DNA of 64,000 nt from Arthrobacter sp. StoSoilB5 (GTDB lineage Bacteria; Actinomycetota; Actinomycetes; Actinomycetales; Micrococcaceae). The notes beneath the pieces were generated by a model, which did not search any database, was not told the DNA's origin, and saw only the letters and a program-made list of their open reading frames with translations. The DNA lies in NCBI RefSeq assembly GCF_019977235.1, contig NZ_AP024646.1, positions 2,728,001 to 2,792,000 of the forward strand. The letters run 5' to 3'. This document shows, piece after piece, positions 8,789 to 17,328 of this stretch. Each line of letters starts with the position of its first letter. Positions within the stretch are counted from its first letter, which is position 1. The translations under genes and the position numbers were made by a program.

Positions 8789-9826
8789 ATGTCTACCTTT
8801 CGTCTGCGTCGGTATGCCACTGCCCTGGCGGCGGCCCTGACGCTGGTCCTCGGACTTTCAGCTTGTTCTTCCGCCGGTTCCTCCGGCGGAAGAGGGGGCG
8901 AGACGCCCACCATCCGGGTTGCCTACGCACAGGGCCTGCAAGCCAACTTCTACTATGCCCTCCAGCATGATCTCTTCGCGAAGCACGGAGTCAAGGTTGA
9001 AGGCACGAAGTTTGATTCCGGGCCTGCCCTTATCTCCGCCCTGGTGGGCGGCAGCGCAGATGTGGGCTACTTCGGAGTTCCTGCCATGGCTACAGCCAAC
9101 GAGCAGGGCGCACAGCTCCAGGTCTTCAGCATCGCAAACAACGCCGGAGATATGGCTGCCCTATATGTGAAGCCGGACAGCGACATCAAATCCATTCAGG
9201 ATCTTCGAGGCAAGAAGGTGGCGACCACCCAGAACACAGTGGCGCACATCTTCCTGCTGATCGCCCTGGAAAAAGCGGGCATGACTCCCAAGGATGTTCA
9301 GATTGAGTTCTACGATCCGGCTGGCCTCGTGGCCGGCTTCGACCGCGGGGACCTTAACGCCGTGTTCATGTTCGCCTCGGTCGGCGCCAAGTTCCTGTCC
9401 AGCGGAGCAAAGATCGTGAAAGGCACGATGTCGACCGAGCTCGGCGTCCCGGATACCGGCAACTTCATCGCGTCGAAGGACTATATCAACGGCAACAAGG
9501 CTGCCTTGCAGAAGTTCCTTGCGGCCGTGGACGAGGCGACTCCCATCGTCAATCAGGACAAGGCGACCTACATCGAGGCGCTCCAGAAGGGCATCGGCCT
9601 TGCCGGCGATCAGGCCCAGATCATCTACGACAACCAGCCATCGCCTTGCCTGGTCTCTTCCACGCTTGCTGACCCTGGTTCGCCCGTTTCTCTGACGCCG
9701 GGCGCCGGCTTCACGAAGATAACCCAAAAGATGGTCGAAACGATGACCAAACTCGGCATTCTCAAGTCCGCTCCGAACGTCGCCGACTTCGTCACATCCT
9801 CCGTCGTGGAAGGTATGGGCAAATGA
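8789..9826 (+). CDS. ABC transporter substrate-binding lipoprotein, NitT/TauT (SsuA-like)
   Basis: A 345-residue extracytoplasmic binding protein. It has a lipoprotein signal peptide: basic start MSTFRLRRY, hydrophobic core, and lipobox LSAC with the lipidated cysteine near residue 26. The mature part is of the NMT1/SsuA type (IRVAYAQGLQANFYYALQH, then GGSADVGYFG), as in binding proteins for sulfonates, taurine and related compounds. It follows the ATPase by 42 bases, with a GGAGATCG ribosome site. Its four-base overlap with the sulfatase gene ties uptake directly to sulfate-ester cleavage. Confidence 0.92.
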   Translation: MSTFRLRRYATALAAALTLVLGLSACSSAGSSGGRGGETPTIRVAYAQGLQANFYYALQHDLFAKHGVKVEGTKFDSGPALISALVGGSADVGYFGVPAMATANEQGAQLQVFSIANNAGDMAALYVKPDSDIKSIQDLRGKKVATTQNTVAHIFLLIALEKAGMTPKDVQIEFYDPAGLVAGFDRGDLNAVFMFASVGAKFLSSGAKIVKGTMSTELGVPDTGNFIASKDYINGNKAALQKFLAAVDEATPIVNQDKATYIEALQKGIGLAGDQAQIIYDNQPSPCLVSSTLADPGSPVSLTPGAGFTKITQKMVETMTKLGILKSAPNVADFVTSSVVEGMGK

Positions 9827-11091
9827 CACAACCATCACATGCCCGGCCAAATGTAGTGATCGTCATCTGCGACGACCTCGGCTACGGTGACCTCTCTTGC
9901 AATGGCGGTACAGTCATCGGCACACCCCGGCTCGACGAGCTTGCAGCAGACGGAGTGCGTGCCACGGCCATGTATAGCGGGGGCCCCACATGTTCACCTT
10001 CCCGGGCGGCGCTGCTTACGGGCCGGGTGGCACCGCGCACTGGAGTAGGCAGGGTGCTCTTCCCGGACGAGGATACGGGTCTCCATAAGGACGAGATGAC
10101 CATCGCGTCCTACCTGTCCAGAGCCGGTTATGCCACCGGAGCATTCGGCAAATGGCATGTGGGACAGATGCCCGCAAGGGGTCCGCTTCGTTTCGGCTTT
10201 GATCATTACTTCGGCCTGCCGTTCAGTAATGACACGCCACCATACTTCCTGTATCGAAATGAGGAAGTGCTCGAGGACGGCCCGGAGATGTCGTCACTGA
10301 CTCGCCGCTATGTCGAAGAAGCCATCGAGTTCATTGACAACGTTCCCGAGGGACAGCCGTTTTTCACATATGTCGCCTTCACCACTCCGCACTACCCCTT
10401 GGAGCCGGACCCCGAGTTTGAGGGCAGGTCTGCGGGCGGTCCCTACGGGGACACTGTTGAGAGCATCGATCATCATGTCGGAGTGCTACGCGACGCCCTT
10501 GAGGAGCGAGGCATTCTCGAGGACACGATCTTCGTGTTCACCGCTGACCATGGCCCATGGTTCGAGGGGTCAACGGGCGGTATGCGAGGACGAAAGTTCG
10601 AGACGTGGGAAGGGGGTACGCGTGTCCCGTTCCTGGCGTCGTGGCCAAGGCAGCTTCCACGGTCAGTGGTTGTGGACGCGCCTCTGGCGTCGGTTGACCT
10701 ACTGCCGACCATTTGCCATTACCTTGGGCTGGATCCCGACGGAAAGCCAGTGGATGGCCAGATCATTGCGGATGCCCTTGAGGGCAGGGAAGCCTCCGAA
10801 CACGACCCCATCTGGTATTTCGACGGATATGAACTGAACGCGGTCCGCAAAGGCAAGTGGAAGCTGCACCGTCGTCGACAGACTTGGGGAGCGGAGCGAT
10901 TCGCCACCATGTCCCTGCCACAACTGTTCGATATCGAGGCTGATGCCGGCGAGTCCTATGACCTCAGCAGGAGGCATCCCGACGTCGTCGTCGAGCTTAG
11001 CCGCCTCATGGACCAGCAGGAGGGAACCATCGACAGGTCCCATGACGATGGACGCCTTTGGTGGCTCGAAGGCAATGTCGACGCCCGATGA
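9823..11091 (+). CDS. Cys-type sulfatase, cytoplasmic
   Basis: A 422-residue type I sulfatase that cleaves a sulfate ester to alcohol and sulfate. The modification site C57-S-P-S-R (GGPTCSPSRAALLTGR) is intact; Cys57 would be converted to formylglycine. Metal-binding residues appear as ICDDLGYGD near 16-23 and FTADHGPW near 240, and the active-site GKWHVG near 110. There is no signal peptide, so it should act in the cytoplasm after import. It overlaps the binding-protein gene by four bases. A formylglycine-generating enzyme is encoded three genes downstream. At 422 residues it is shorter than many arylsulfatases but keeps the C-terminal subdomain. Substrate unknown. Confidence 0.93.
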   Translation: MTQPSHARPNVVIVICDDLGYGDLSCNGGTVIGTPRLDELAADGVRATAMYSGGPTCSPSRAALLTGRVAPRTGVGRVLFPDEDTGLHKDEMTIASYLSRAGYATGAFGKWHVGQMPARGPLRFGFDHYFGLPFSNDTPPYFLYRNEEVLEDGPEMSSLTRRYVEEAIEFIDNVPEGQPFFTYVAFTTPHYPLEPDPEFEGRSAGGPYGDTVESIDHHVGVLRDALEERGILEDTIFVFTADHGPWFEGSTGGMRGRKFETWEGGTRVPFLASWPRQLPRSVVVDAPLASVDLLPTICHYLGLDPDGKPVDGQIIADALEGREASEHDPIWYFDGYELNAVRKGKWKLHRRRQTWGAERFATMSLPQLFDIEADAGESYDLSRRHPDVVVELSRLMDQQEGTIDRSHDDGRLWWLEGNVDAR

Positions 11092-11120
11092 ACGGAAACT
11101 TTCAAGAAAGGACTAAAACC

Positions 11121-11939
11121 ATGTATGCGTACCAGGTAAATGCCTGGGGTGACGTTGTGGGCACCCCGGGAGCGGTCACTGATGTGGCTTCCGGACACTA
11201 TTTCACGCCAGGAGATTTGGACCCCACACTCGAAGCGATAGCAACAGCAGGGTTTCCCGGCATCGAAATCTTCGACGGCAACCTGTTGGCCTTGGGTGAC
11301 GATGCGCAATCGTTCGGACGCCGCTTGGAAACCCATGGCCTTGCTCTGGCTGGTGTCTATTCCGGCGGCCACTTCATCTATCCAGACGCACACGAGGAGG
11401 AATACCTGCGTTTCGAGCGCTCCATCAAGGTTGCCGCTTCCTTGGGTGCCCGCCACTTCGTTATTGGGGGAGGTGGAGTGAGGACCCGTGGTCGGCTCGA
11501 TTCGGACTACCGGGTTATGGCGGAGTTGCTGGAGCGTGTAGCTGAAAGCGCGACGGCGGAGGGCCTCATCCCCAGCTACCACCCCCATCTGGGCAGCCTC
11601 GCTGAAAACCCGGAGCAGATTGATGCCCTCCTTGCGGCCTCATCCATTGGCCTCTGCGCCGACGTCGCCCATCTCGCCGCCGGTGGTGGCGATCCGATCA
11701 GGATCATCGACCGCTACGCAGACCGGCTCACCTATGTCCATCTCAAGAACTACGTCGCAGCTTCGGGCACGTTTGTCCCTCTGGCGGATGGGGATCTCGA
11801 CATTCGTGCCATCCTCGCTGCGATAACAACCCGGGGTTACTCCGACTGGATCGGAGTGGAACTCGACGGCTACCCGGGTGATCCGGGCGCTGCAGCTGCC
11901 GAAAATTTCAAATTCCTTCAGGAGGCTACCAATGCGTGA
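11121..11939 (+). CDS. Sugar phosphate isomerase/epimerase-like TIM barrel protein
   Basis: A protein of about 272 residues of the xylose-isomerase-like TIM-barrel (AP endonuclease family 2 / IolE-IolI) group. Likely metal ligands are visible: IEIFDGN near residue 50, SYHPHLG near 155, LCADVAHLAAGG near 180, TYVHLKNY near 205 and GVELDGY near 250. I place the start at ATG 11121 after AAGAAAGGA; the longer frame lacks a ribosome site. Family members isomerise, epimerise or dehydrate keto-sugars and inosose. It overlaps the next dehydrogenase gene by eight bases, suggesting consecutive steps. Confidence 0.85.
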   Translation: MYAYQVNAWGDVVGTPGAVTDVASGHYFTPGDLDPTLEAIATAGFPGIEIFDGNLLALGDDAQSFGRRLETHGLALAGVYSGGHFIYPDAHEEEYLRFERSIKVAASLGARHFVIGGGGVRTRGRLDSDYRVMAELLERVAESATAEGLIPSYHPHLGSLAENPEQIDALLAASSIGLCADVAHLAAGGGDPIRIIDRYADRLTYVHLKNYVAASGTFVPLADGDLDIRAILAAITTRGYSDWIGVELDGYPGDPGAAAAENFKFLQEATNA

Positions 11940-13122
11940 TGTAAATATCGCACTCATCGGCGGAGGCTTCATGGGCAAAGCCCATTCTCTGGCCTACGCC
12001 GCGATGCCAATGTTCTTCTGGCCGGCCCCGGCCCGCCCCATTCGAAAGGTGGTGGTCGACGCGACTGACGAACTGGCCCGGACCGCGGCCGATCGCTACG
12101 GCTGGGAGCGGCACTCCTCGTCCTGGCAGGAGATCGTTGAAGATCCAACCATTGACGTCGTCGACATCGCAACGCCCAATCATCTCCACGCGGAAATCGC
12201 AATTGCCGCCGCGAACGCGGGCAAGCACGTCATCTGCGAGAAGCCCTTGGCACCAACGGTAGACGAAGCACGGCTCATGCTCGAAGCAGTCGAAAGGGCC
12301 GGAGTGGTCAATGCCGTCGCCTTCAACTATCGGCGAACTCCTGCCGTGGTGCTGGCTAGGAAGTACATCGAGAACGGAGAGATTGGTGACATCCTCAACT
12401 TCCGCGGTACGTACTTGCAGGATTGGAGTGCGGACCCCAACTCACCCCTCAGTTGGCGTTTCCAGAAAAAGATCGCAGGTTCAGGTGCCATCGGCGACAT
12501 CGGCTCGCATGTCGTTGACCTCGCACGTTATCTCGTCGGAGAAATTGCCGAGGTAAATTCCGTAGTCTCGACCTGGATCAAGGAGCGTCCGCTGCAAAGT
12601 GGCGGTTTCGACTCCCTCGGCACCGCCAAGGTCTCCTCGGGACCACGCGGGACCGTGGACGTCGATGATGAGGCCGTGACTCTGGTCAGGTTCACCAATG
12701 GCGCAGTAGGGTCGCTGGAAGCCACGCGGAATGCCTGGGGCAGGAACAATTTCTTGACGTTTGAGATCCACGGCACCCGTGGCTCCCTGGTATTCAACTA
12801 CGAGCGCCGGGACGAACTCCAAGTCGCCTTCGCGGATGATCCTGCAGACCGGCGAGGCTTCCGGACCGTGTACACCGGGCCGGCCACGCCATACGGCGAA
12901 GCGCTCTGGCCCATTCCCGCACTGGGCATCGGATACGGCGAGACCAAGATCATCGAGGCCTACGAACTCATGAAGGCCGTGGAAACGGGAGAACGGATTC
13001 GGCCGGACTTCGCCGACGGCTACCAAGCGGCACTCGTCGATGAAGCGATCGCGACATCAGGAGCCACGCACGAGTGGGTAAAGGTGGAACCCGTGCAAAC
13101 GCGAGCCCACGCCCAGCGGTGA
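11932..13122 (+). CDS. Gfo/Idh/MocA family oxidoreductase
   Basis: A dehydrogenase of about 396 residues that oxidises or reduces a sugar or inositol hydroxyl with NAD(P). The N-terminal Rossmann motif is ALIGGGFMGKAHS, and the family's EKPLAPT follows near residue 103. The C-terminal domain contains SGAIGDIGSHVVDLARYL with the catalytic-region histidine. The ATG at 11932 lies behind a strong AGGAGG and overlaps the preceding stop. A second family member occurs at 16167 in the same run, sharing GFMGKAHS-like and GAxGDIxSH motifs. It may form the oxidised intermediate used by the TIM-barrel proteins. Confidence 0.9.
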   Translation: MRDVNIALIGGGFMGKAHSLAYAAMPMFFWPAPARPIRKVVVDATDELARTAADRYGWERHSSSWQEIVEDPTIDVVDIATPNHLHAEIAIAAANAGKHVICEKPLAPTVDEARLMLEAVERAGVVNAVAFNYRRTPAVVLARKYIENGEIGDILNFRGTYLQDWSADPNSPLSWRFQKKIAGSGAIGDIGSHVVDLARYLVGEIAEVNSVVSTWIKERPLQSGGFDSLGTAKVSSGPRGTVDVDDEAVTLVRFTNGAVGSLEATRNAWGRNNFLTFEIHGTRGSLVFNYERRDELQVAFADDPADRRGFRTVYTGPATPYGEALWPIPALGIGYGETKIIEAYELMKAVETGERIRPDFADGYQAALVDEAIATSGATHEWVKVEPVQTRAHAQR

Positions 13123-13149
13123 CGGGGGAAAGTAAGAAATAGGAGAAGC

Positions 13150-14106
13150 ATGATGGTCGGCTGCTGTTCCACATCCATCAGGCCGGGAAGTGACAACAAG
13201 AAGCGTCCCGTGGTTCAGGACGAGAATCGAAGTCCTCGGCCCTGCCTGTCAGTGAATGACGAAGTGCTGCTTTCGGGAGGAGTGTTCTCCATGGGCGACG
13301 TATTCGATGAGGGATACGCCGCCGACGGCGAGACACCGGTTCACAGCGTGCGGCTGGACGCCTTCCGAATCGACGCGACAGCGGTCACCAACAGCATGTT
13401 CGCCTGCTTTGTAAAGGAAACCGGTTATCGGACTGAGGCCGAGCAGTACGGCTCCTCCGCTGTCTTCCATCTGCTCGTCCGTGCCACGGGGCGGGATATC
13501 GTCGGCACCGCGGCGGGAGCGCCATGGTGGTTCAACGTTCGCGGTGCCGATTGGGCCCATCCTTTCGGCCCGGATTCCCACTGGTCCGAGAGCCCGGATC
13601 ATCCGGTCGTGCAGGTTTCCCACTTCGATGCCCTGGCCTATTGCGTCTGGGCCGGTCGGCGGCTACCCACGGAGGCGGAGTGGGAATACGCCGCCCGCGG
13701 GGGACTCGAAGGCAAGCGATACGCCTGGGGTGACGAGCTCACCCCAGGCGGGGAGCACCACTGCAACATCTGGCAAGGCGTCTTTCCCGGAGCAAACACC
13801 AGCGAAGACGGATATCTTGGAACCTCGCCGGTGAAGACCTTCCCCGCCAACGGCTACGGGCTCTACGAAATGGCCGGCAACGTCTGGGAATGGTGCGCCG
13901 ACTGGTTCTTGCCCAAGTACTACCGCCAGTCACCCATGGACAATCCGCAGGGGCCCACGATCGGTGCCGGACGCGTCATGCGCGGAGGCTCCTACCTCTG
14001 CCATGACTCCTACTGCAACCGCTACCGCGTCGCTGCACGCACCTTCAACACGCCCGATTCCTCCAGCGGCAACTGCGGCTTCCGGACCGTTAGGAACGCG
14101 TCATAA
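13150..14106 (+). CDS. Formylglycine-generating enzyme (sulfatase-modifying factor)
   Basis: A 318-residue FGE-sulfatase family protein that converts the sulfatase cysteine to C-alpha-formylglycine using oxygen. Family features are SGGVFSMGDVFDEGYAADG near residue 40, the signature WCADWF after MAGNVWEW, and the active-site pair Cys284 and Cys289 in SYLCHDSYCNRYRVAAR. This matches catalytic FGEs rather than EgtB-like or kinase-linked relatives. It starts at ATG 13150 after AGGAGA. No signal peptide is visible, consistent with activating the cytoplasmic sulfatase encoded 2 kb upstream. Linked sulfatase plus FGE strongly supports a working sulfatase system. Confidence 0.92.
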   Translation: MMVGCCSTSIRPGSDNKKRPVVQDENRSPRPCLSVNDEVLLSGGVFSMGDVFDEGYAADGETPVHSVRLDAFRIDATAVTNSMFACFVKETGYRTEAEQYGSSAVFHLLVRATGRDIVGTAAGAPWWFNVRGADWAHPFGPDSHWSESPDHPVVQVSHFDALAYCVWAGRRLPTEAEWEYAARGGLEGKRYAWGDELTPGGEHHCNIWQGVFPGANTSEDGYLGTSPVKTFPANGYGLYEMAGNVWEWCADWFLPKYYRQSPMDNPQGPTIGAGRVMRGGSYLCHDSYCNRYRVAARTFNTPDSSSGNCGFRTVRNAS

Positions 14107-14158
14107 TCCGGCGAAGCGTTCATCAGCATCATCGAATAAGGAACATGGAGAATTGAGA

Positions 14159-15187
14159 ATGAAAGCAGTCATCCTTCCCGGTGACGAGCGAGTCATCGTG
14201 GAAGAGCGGAAAATCCCTGACCTCGGCCCGCATGACGTATTGGTTCGCACCCGCGCGTCGGCCATTTGCCGCAGCGACATGAGCCTCTACCATGGCAGCC
14301 CGATTGTCGGTGGTGAAGGCGCCCGAGAAGGATCCGTGATCCCGGGACACGAAGCCGCGGGCGAAGTCGTCCGCATCGGCGATTCCGTCACCCAGGTAAA
14401 GGAAGGTGATCGCGTAGCGGGGTACCTCGCTCTGGGCTGCAACTTCTGCGAATACTGCCTCAGCGGCTACATGATGCTATGCAAGCAGTGGAAGTGTTTG
14501 GGATTCGATGTCGACGGCGGCGACGCCGACTACTTCGTCCTGCCTGAACGGAACTGCTTACATCTTCCCGATGAGCTCTCCTTCCGAGCAGGAGCAGTCA
14601 TGACCGACATGCTCGGCAGCCAGTACCACGTACAAAAGCAACTTGGAGTTGCAGGCGGTAAGACCGTCGCCGTCTTCGGCATGGGTCCAATGGGATTGGC
14701 CGCGGTACTTGTTGGGAGGGCGTTCGGCGCCCGTATCATCGCCGTCGATGTCATTGCCGACCGTCTGGAACAGGCTAGCCGGCTCGGGGCAGATGTCGTC
14801 ATCAACAGCGCGGCCGACGACGCCCTCCAGCGGGTCCTTGAGCTCACCCAAGGCCGTGGTGCCGAGATCTGCATCGATTGCTCCGGCAATCCGGCCGGGC
14901 AAAACTCTGCCCTGGATGCTGCGGCGAAGCTAGGAGCCGTCGCCTTCGTCGGAGAATCCCGAGCAACGGAAATCAACCCAAGCGAGCAGATCATACGCAA
15001 GCTTCTCACCGTCGTCGGGGGCTGGTACTTCCCTGCAGGTGACTGGGAAGGAATCGTTCGCCTTGTCCTTGATCACAAGGTCCCGGTTGAAAAGCTCATC
15101 AGCCACGAATTCTCCATCGACCAGGCAGAAGAAGCCTTCCAAGCCTTCGATCGTCGCGAAACCGAAAAAGCCCTCTTTATCTGGTAG
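14159..15187 (+). CDS. Zinc-dependent alcohol dehydrogenase (MDR family)
   Basis: A medium-chain dehydrogenase of about 342 residues. The catalytic zinc region is seen as SAICRSDMSLYHG and PGHEAAGEV. The structural zinc cysteines are in GCNFCEYCLSGYMMLC (C-x2-C-x2-C-x7-C). The nucleotide-binding turn is GMGPMG near residue 180. I place the start at ATG 14159; sequence upstream belongs to the FGE gene in another frame. It probably oxidises an alcohol of the desulfated product or an intermediate. It lies 52 bases after the FGE gene and 34 before the next TIM-barrel gene. Confidence 0.9.
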   Translation: MKAVILPGDERVIVEERKIPDLGPHDVLVRTRASAICRSDMSLYHGSPIVGGEGAREGSVIPGHEAAGEVVRIGDSVTQVKEGDRVAGYLALGCNFCEYCLSGYMMLCKQWKCLGFDVDGGDADYFVLPERNCLHLPDELSFRAGAVMTDMLGSQYHVQKQLGVAGGKTVAVFGMGPMGLAAVLVGRAFGARIIAVDVIADRLEQASRLGADVVINSAADDALQRVLELTQGRGAEICIDCSGNPAGQNSALDAAAKLGAVAFVGESRATEINPSEQIIRKLLTVVGGWYFPAGDWEGIVRLVLDHKVPVEKLISHEFSIDQAEEAFQAFDRRETEKALFIW

Positions 15188-15221
15188 TCCCAAGAAATCA
15201 GTTTCTTCGAAAGAAAAGTCT

Positions 15222-16082
15222 ATGTTCAGATATGCTGCCGAACTGGTCCCCTTCCACGATTACGACTTGGAGGATTCGCTCCGCGTCCTCGCTGACATCG
15301 GCTTCAAAGAAGTCAACCTTTGGTCGTCAGCGGCACCGCTGGCCCATCACGTCAACCCCGGCGACGACCCGGGCACCATCCGTGGATTGCTCAATAAATA
15401 CAGACTCACCCCGTGCGGACTGACCGTCTACGGCAAGACCCAAGACGAAATCCTGGAACGCGTCGATTTCGCCGCCGACCTGGGCATCGACACCCTGATC
15501 TTTGACTGTGAGGCGAACTATTCCGATTTCGTCTCCACCTTCCTGCCTCCAATCGTTGAGGCTGGAGCCCGCAGGGGTGTGCGGATAGCCGTTGAGAACC
15601 ATCTCACGATGCCTTTCTCTGAGGACTTCGAATCCGGCGCCAATGAAGACAATCGGTGGCACGAAGGCGTAGACACCCTGGCCCAGATGAAGCGACTGAT
15701 CCGCGACATCGACCACCCCTACCTTGGAGTATGCATTGCACCCCCGCACCTATGGGTTATGCAGGAGACCATCAGCGAGGCCATCACCTTCCTCGCCGAG
15801 CGCAAACGGCTCTTCTATTACTACATCTGGGATATAGACCGGGCCTACCGTCACGGCAGGGACGGACTCAACTTCGGCCCCGCTGAACAACAACTTCCCC
15901 GCTCCGATGGGACGCTGGACCACTACGTCATGCTGGGCACTCTGCGCCGTGTCGGATATGAAGGCGTGGCTAGCCTTAAATGCCACGGAACGGGGGGCTG
16001 GAGTTTTGAAAAGATCAGCAAACACCTCCGCGCCTCCGACGCTTACATCAAAGAATGCATGAAACGAGATTCAGCGCCCTGA
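15222..16082 (+). CDS. Sugar phosphate isomerase/epimerase-like TIM barrel protein
   Basis: A protein of about 286 residues, the second TIM-barrel member in the run. Opening strand FRYAAELVPFHDYDLED, then VNLWSS near residue 32, the probable metal ligand glutamate in RIAVENHLTMPF near 128, and GVCIAPPHLWV near 172. The start is ATG 15222; the preceding sequence is the end of the dehydrogenase. Compared with the 11121 gene it is clearly a different subfamily, so a different step is likely. It could be an isomerase, epimerase or lyase on a keto-sugar; the sequence alone does not decide. Confidence 0.82.
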   Translation: MFRYAAELVPFHDYDLEDSLRVLADIGFKEVNLWSSAAPLAHHVNPGDDPGTIRGLLNKYRLTPCGLTVYGKTQDEILERVDFAADLGIDTLIFDCEANYSDFVSTFLPPIVEAGARRGVRIAVENHLTMPFSEDFESGANEDNRWHEGVDTLAQMKRLIRDIDHPYLGVCIAPPHLWVMQETISEAITFLAERKRLFYYYIWDIDRAYRHGRDGLNFGPAEQQLPRSDGTLDHYVMLGTLRRVGYEGVASLKCHGTGGWSFEKISKHLRASDAYIKECMKRDSAP

Positions 16083-16166
16083 TTACGACCATCGGAGGCC
16101 ACCAAGCACGGAGTCCATCCCAAACAAACTCTTACCAGCAGCAAACCCCAGGCAGGAGAAACAGCA

Positions 16167-17327
16167 GTGAAAGACAAACGGCTCGGCATAGCGGCTATCG
16201 GCTACGCCTTCATGGGGAAGGCCCATTCGAATGCGTGGCGGAACGTGGCCAGTTTCTTCGATGTCCCGGCCTTCGAGCAGAAAGTGCTCGTGGGCCGGGA
16301 CGCCACCCAGGTAGCCGAGGCCGCAGCCAAGTACGGCTGGGCAGAGTCCGCCACCGACTGGCGCTCCGTAATTGAACGCGACGACATCGACATCGTGGAC
16401 ATCTGCGCCCCGGGGTGGATGCACGCCGAAATCGCCATCGCCGCGCTCGAAGCCGGCAAGCACGTGCTGGTGGAGAAGCCGCTGGCGAACACTCTGGGTG
16501 AGGCGGAGCTGATGACAGCGGCTGCTGCCAGGGCCCGCGCCAAGGGGGTGCAGTCGATGATCGGTTTCAACTACCGTCGCGTTCCTGCCCTGGCTCTGGC
16601 CCGGGAGCTCATTGCCGAGGGCCGGCTCGGCACTATCCGGCACGTGCGCGCCGCGTACTTGCAGGACTGGCTCTCCGACGCCGAGTCCCCGATGAGTTGG
16701 CGGCTCCGGAAGGAAACGGCCGGTTCCGGTGCCCTCGGCGACATCGCTTCCCACGCCATCGACCAAATCCAGTACCTGACCGGGCAGACCATCCTCGAGG
16801 CATCGGGGGTGCTGAAAACGTTCGTGTCTCAGCGGCCCGGTCCGGGCGGTTTAGAAAACGTCACTGTGGACGACGCGGTATGGGCAACGTTCTGGCTTAC
16901 CGGTGACATGGGCGCCTCGGTCGAAGCATCCCGCGTCGCGACCGGCCAGAAGAACAGCCTTTCGATCGAGGTCTACGGCACCGCAGGTTCCCTGACGTTC
17001 GACCTGGAAAACCTGAACGAACTGAACTTCCTGGACGCGACCGCACCTGTCCGTGAGCAGGGTTTCCGCCGGATCCTGGTCAATGAACCCGAACACCCCT
17101 ATATGGAAGCGTGGTGGCCGCAGGGTCACATCATCGGCTGGGAACACACCTTCACGCACCAGATCCGGGACTTCCTTTTGGCCGTCCAGACCAGGGAGGC
17201 GCCGTCACCGTCGTTCGAAGACGGGCTGCAGGTCCAACGTGTCCTGGATGCTGTGGAAGCCTCAGCCAAGAACAAAAGCATCATTACCGCCGTCGAGCAC
17301 AAGTCACTCATCACTGAAGGAGCCTGA
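16167..17327 (+). CDS. Gfo/Idh/MocA family oxidoreductase
   Basis: A 386-residue NAD(P)-dependent dehydrogenase. Rossmann motif AAIGYAFMGKAHSNAW at the start, VEKPLAN near residue 103, and the substrate-domain motif SGALGDIASHAIDQIQYL near 190. The start is GTG 16167 behind GCAGGAGA. It resembles the 11932 product along its length, including the LQDW and SWR segments, and may be an older duplicate. It is followed after one base by a third TIM-barrel gene, a pairing found for enzymes that make and then process 3-keto-sugars or inososes. Confidence 0.9.
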   Translation: MKDKRLGIAAIGYAFMGKAHSNAWRNVASFFDVPAFEQKVLVGRDATQVAEAAAKYGWAESATDWRSVIERDDIDIVDICAPGWMHAEIAIAALEAGKHVLVEKPLANTLGEAELMTAAAARARAKGVQSMIGFNYRRVPALALARELIAEGRLGTIRHVRAAYLQDWLSDAESPMSWRLRKETAGSGALGDIASHAIDQIQYLTGQTILEASGVLKTFVSQRPGPGGLENVTVDDAVWATFWLTGDMGASVEASRVATGQKNSLSIEVYGTAGSLTFDLENLNELNFLDATAPVREQGFRRILVNEPEHPYMEAWWPQGHIIGWEHTFTHQIRDFLLAVQTREAPSPSFEDGLQVQRVLDAVEASAKNKSIITAVEHKSLITEGA

Positions 17328-17328
17328 C

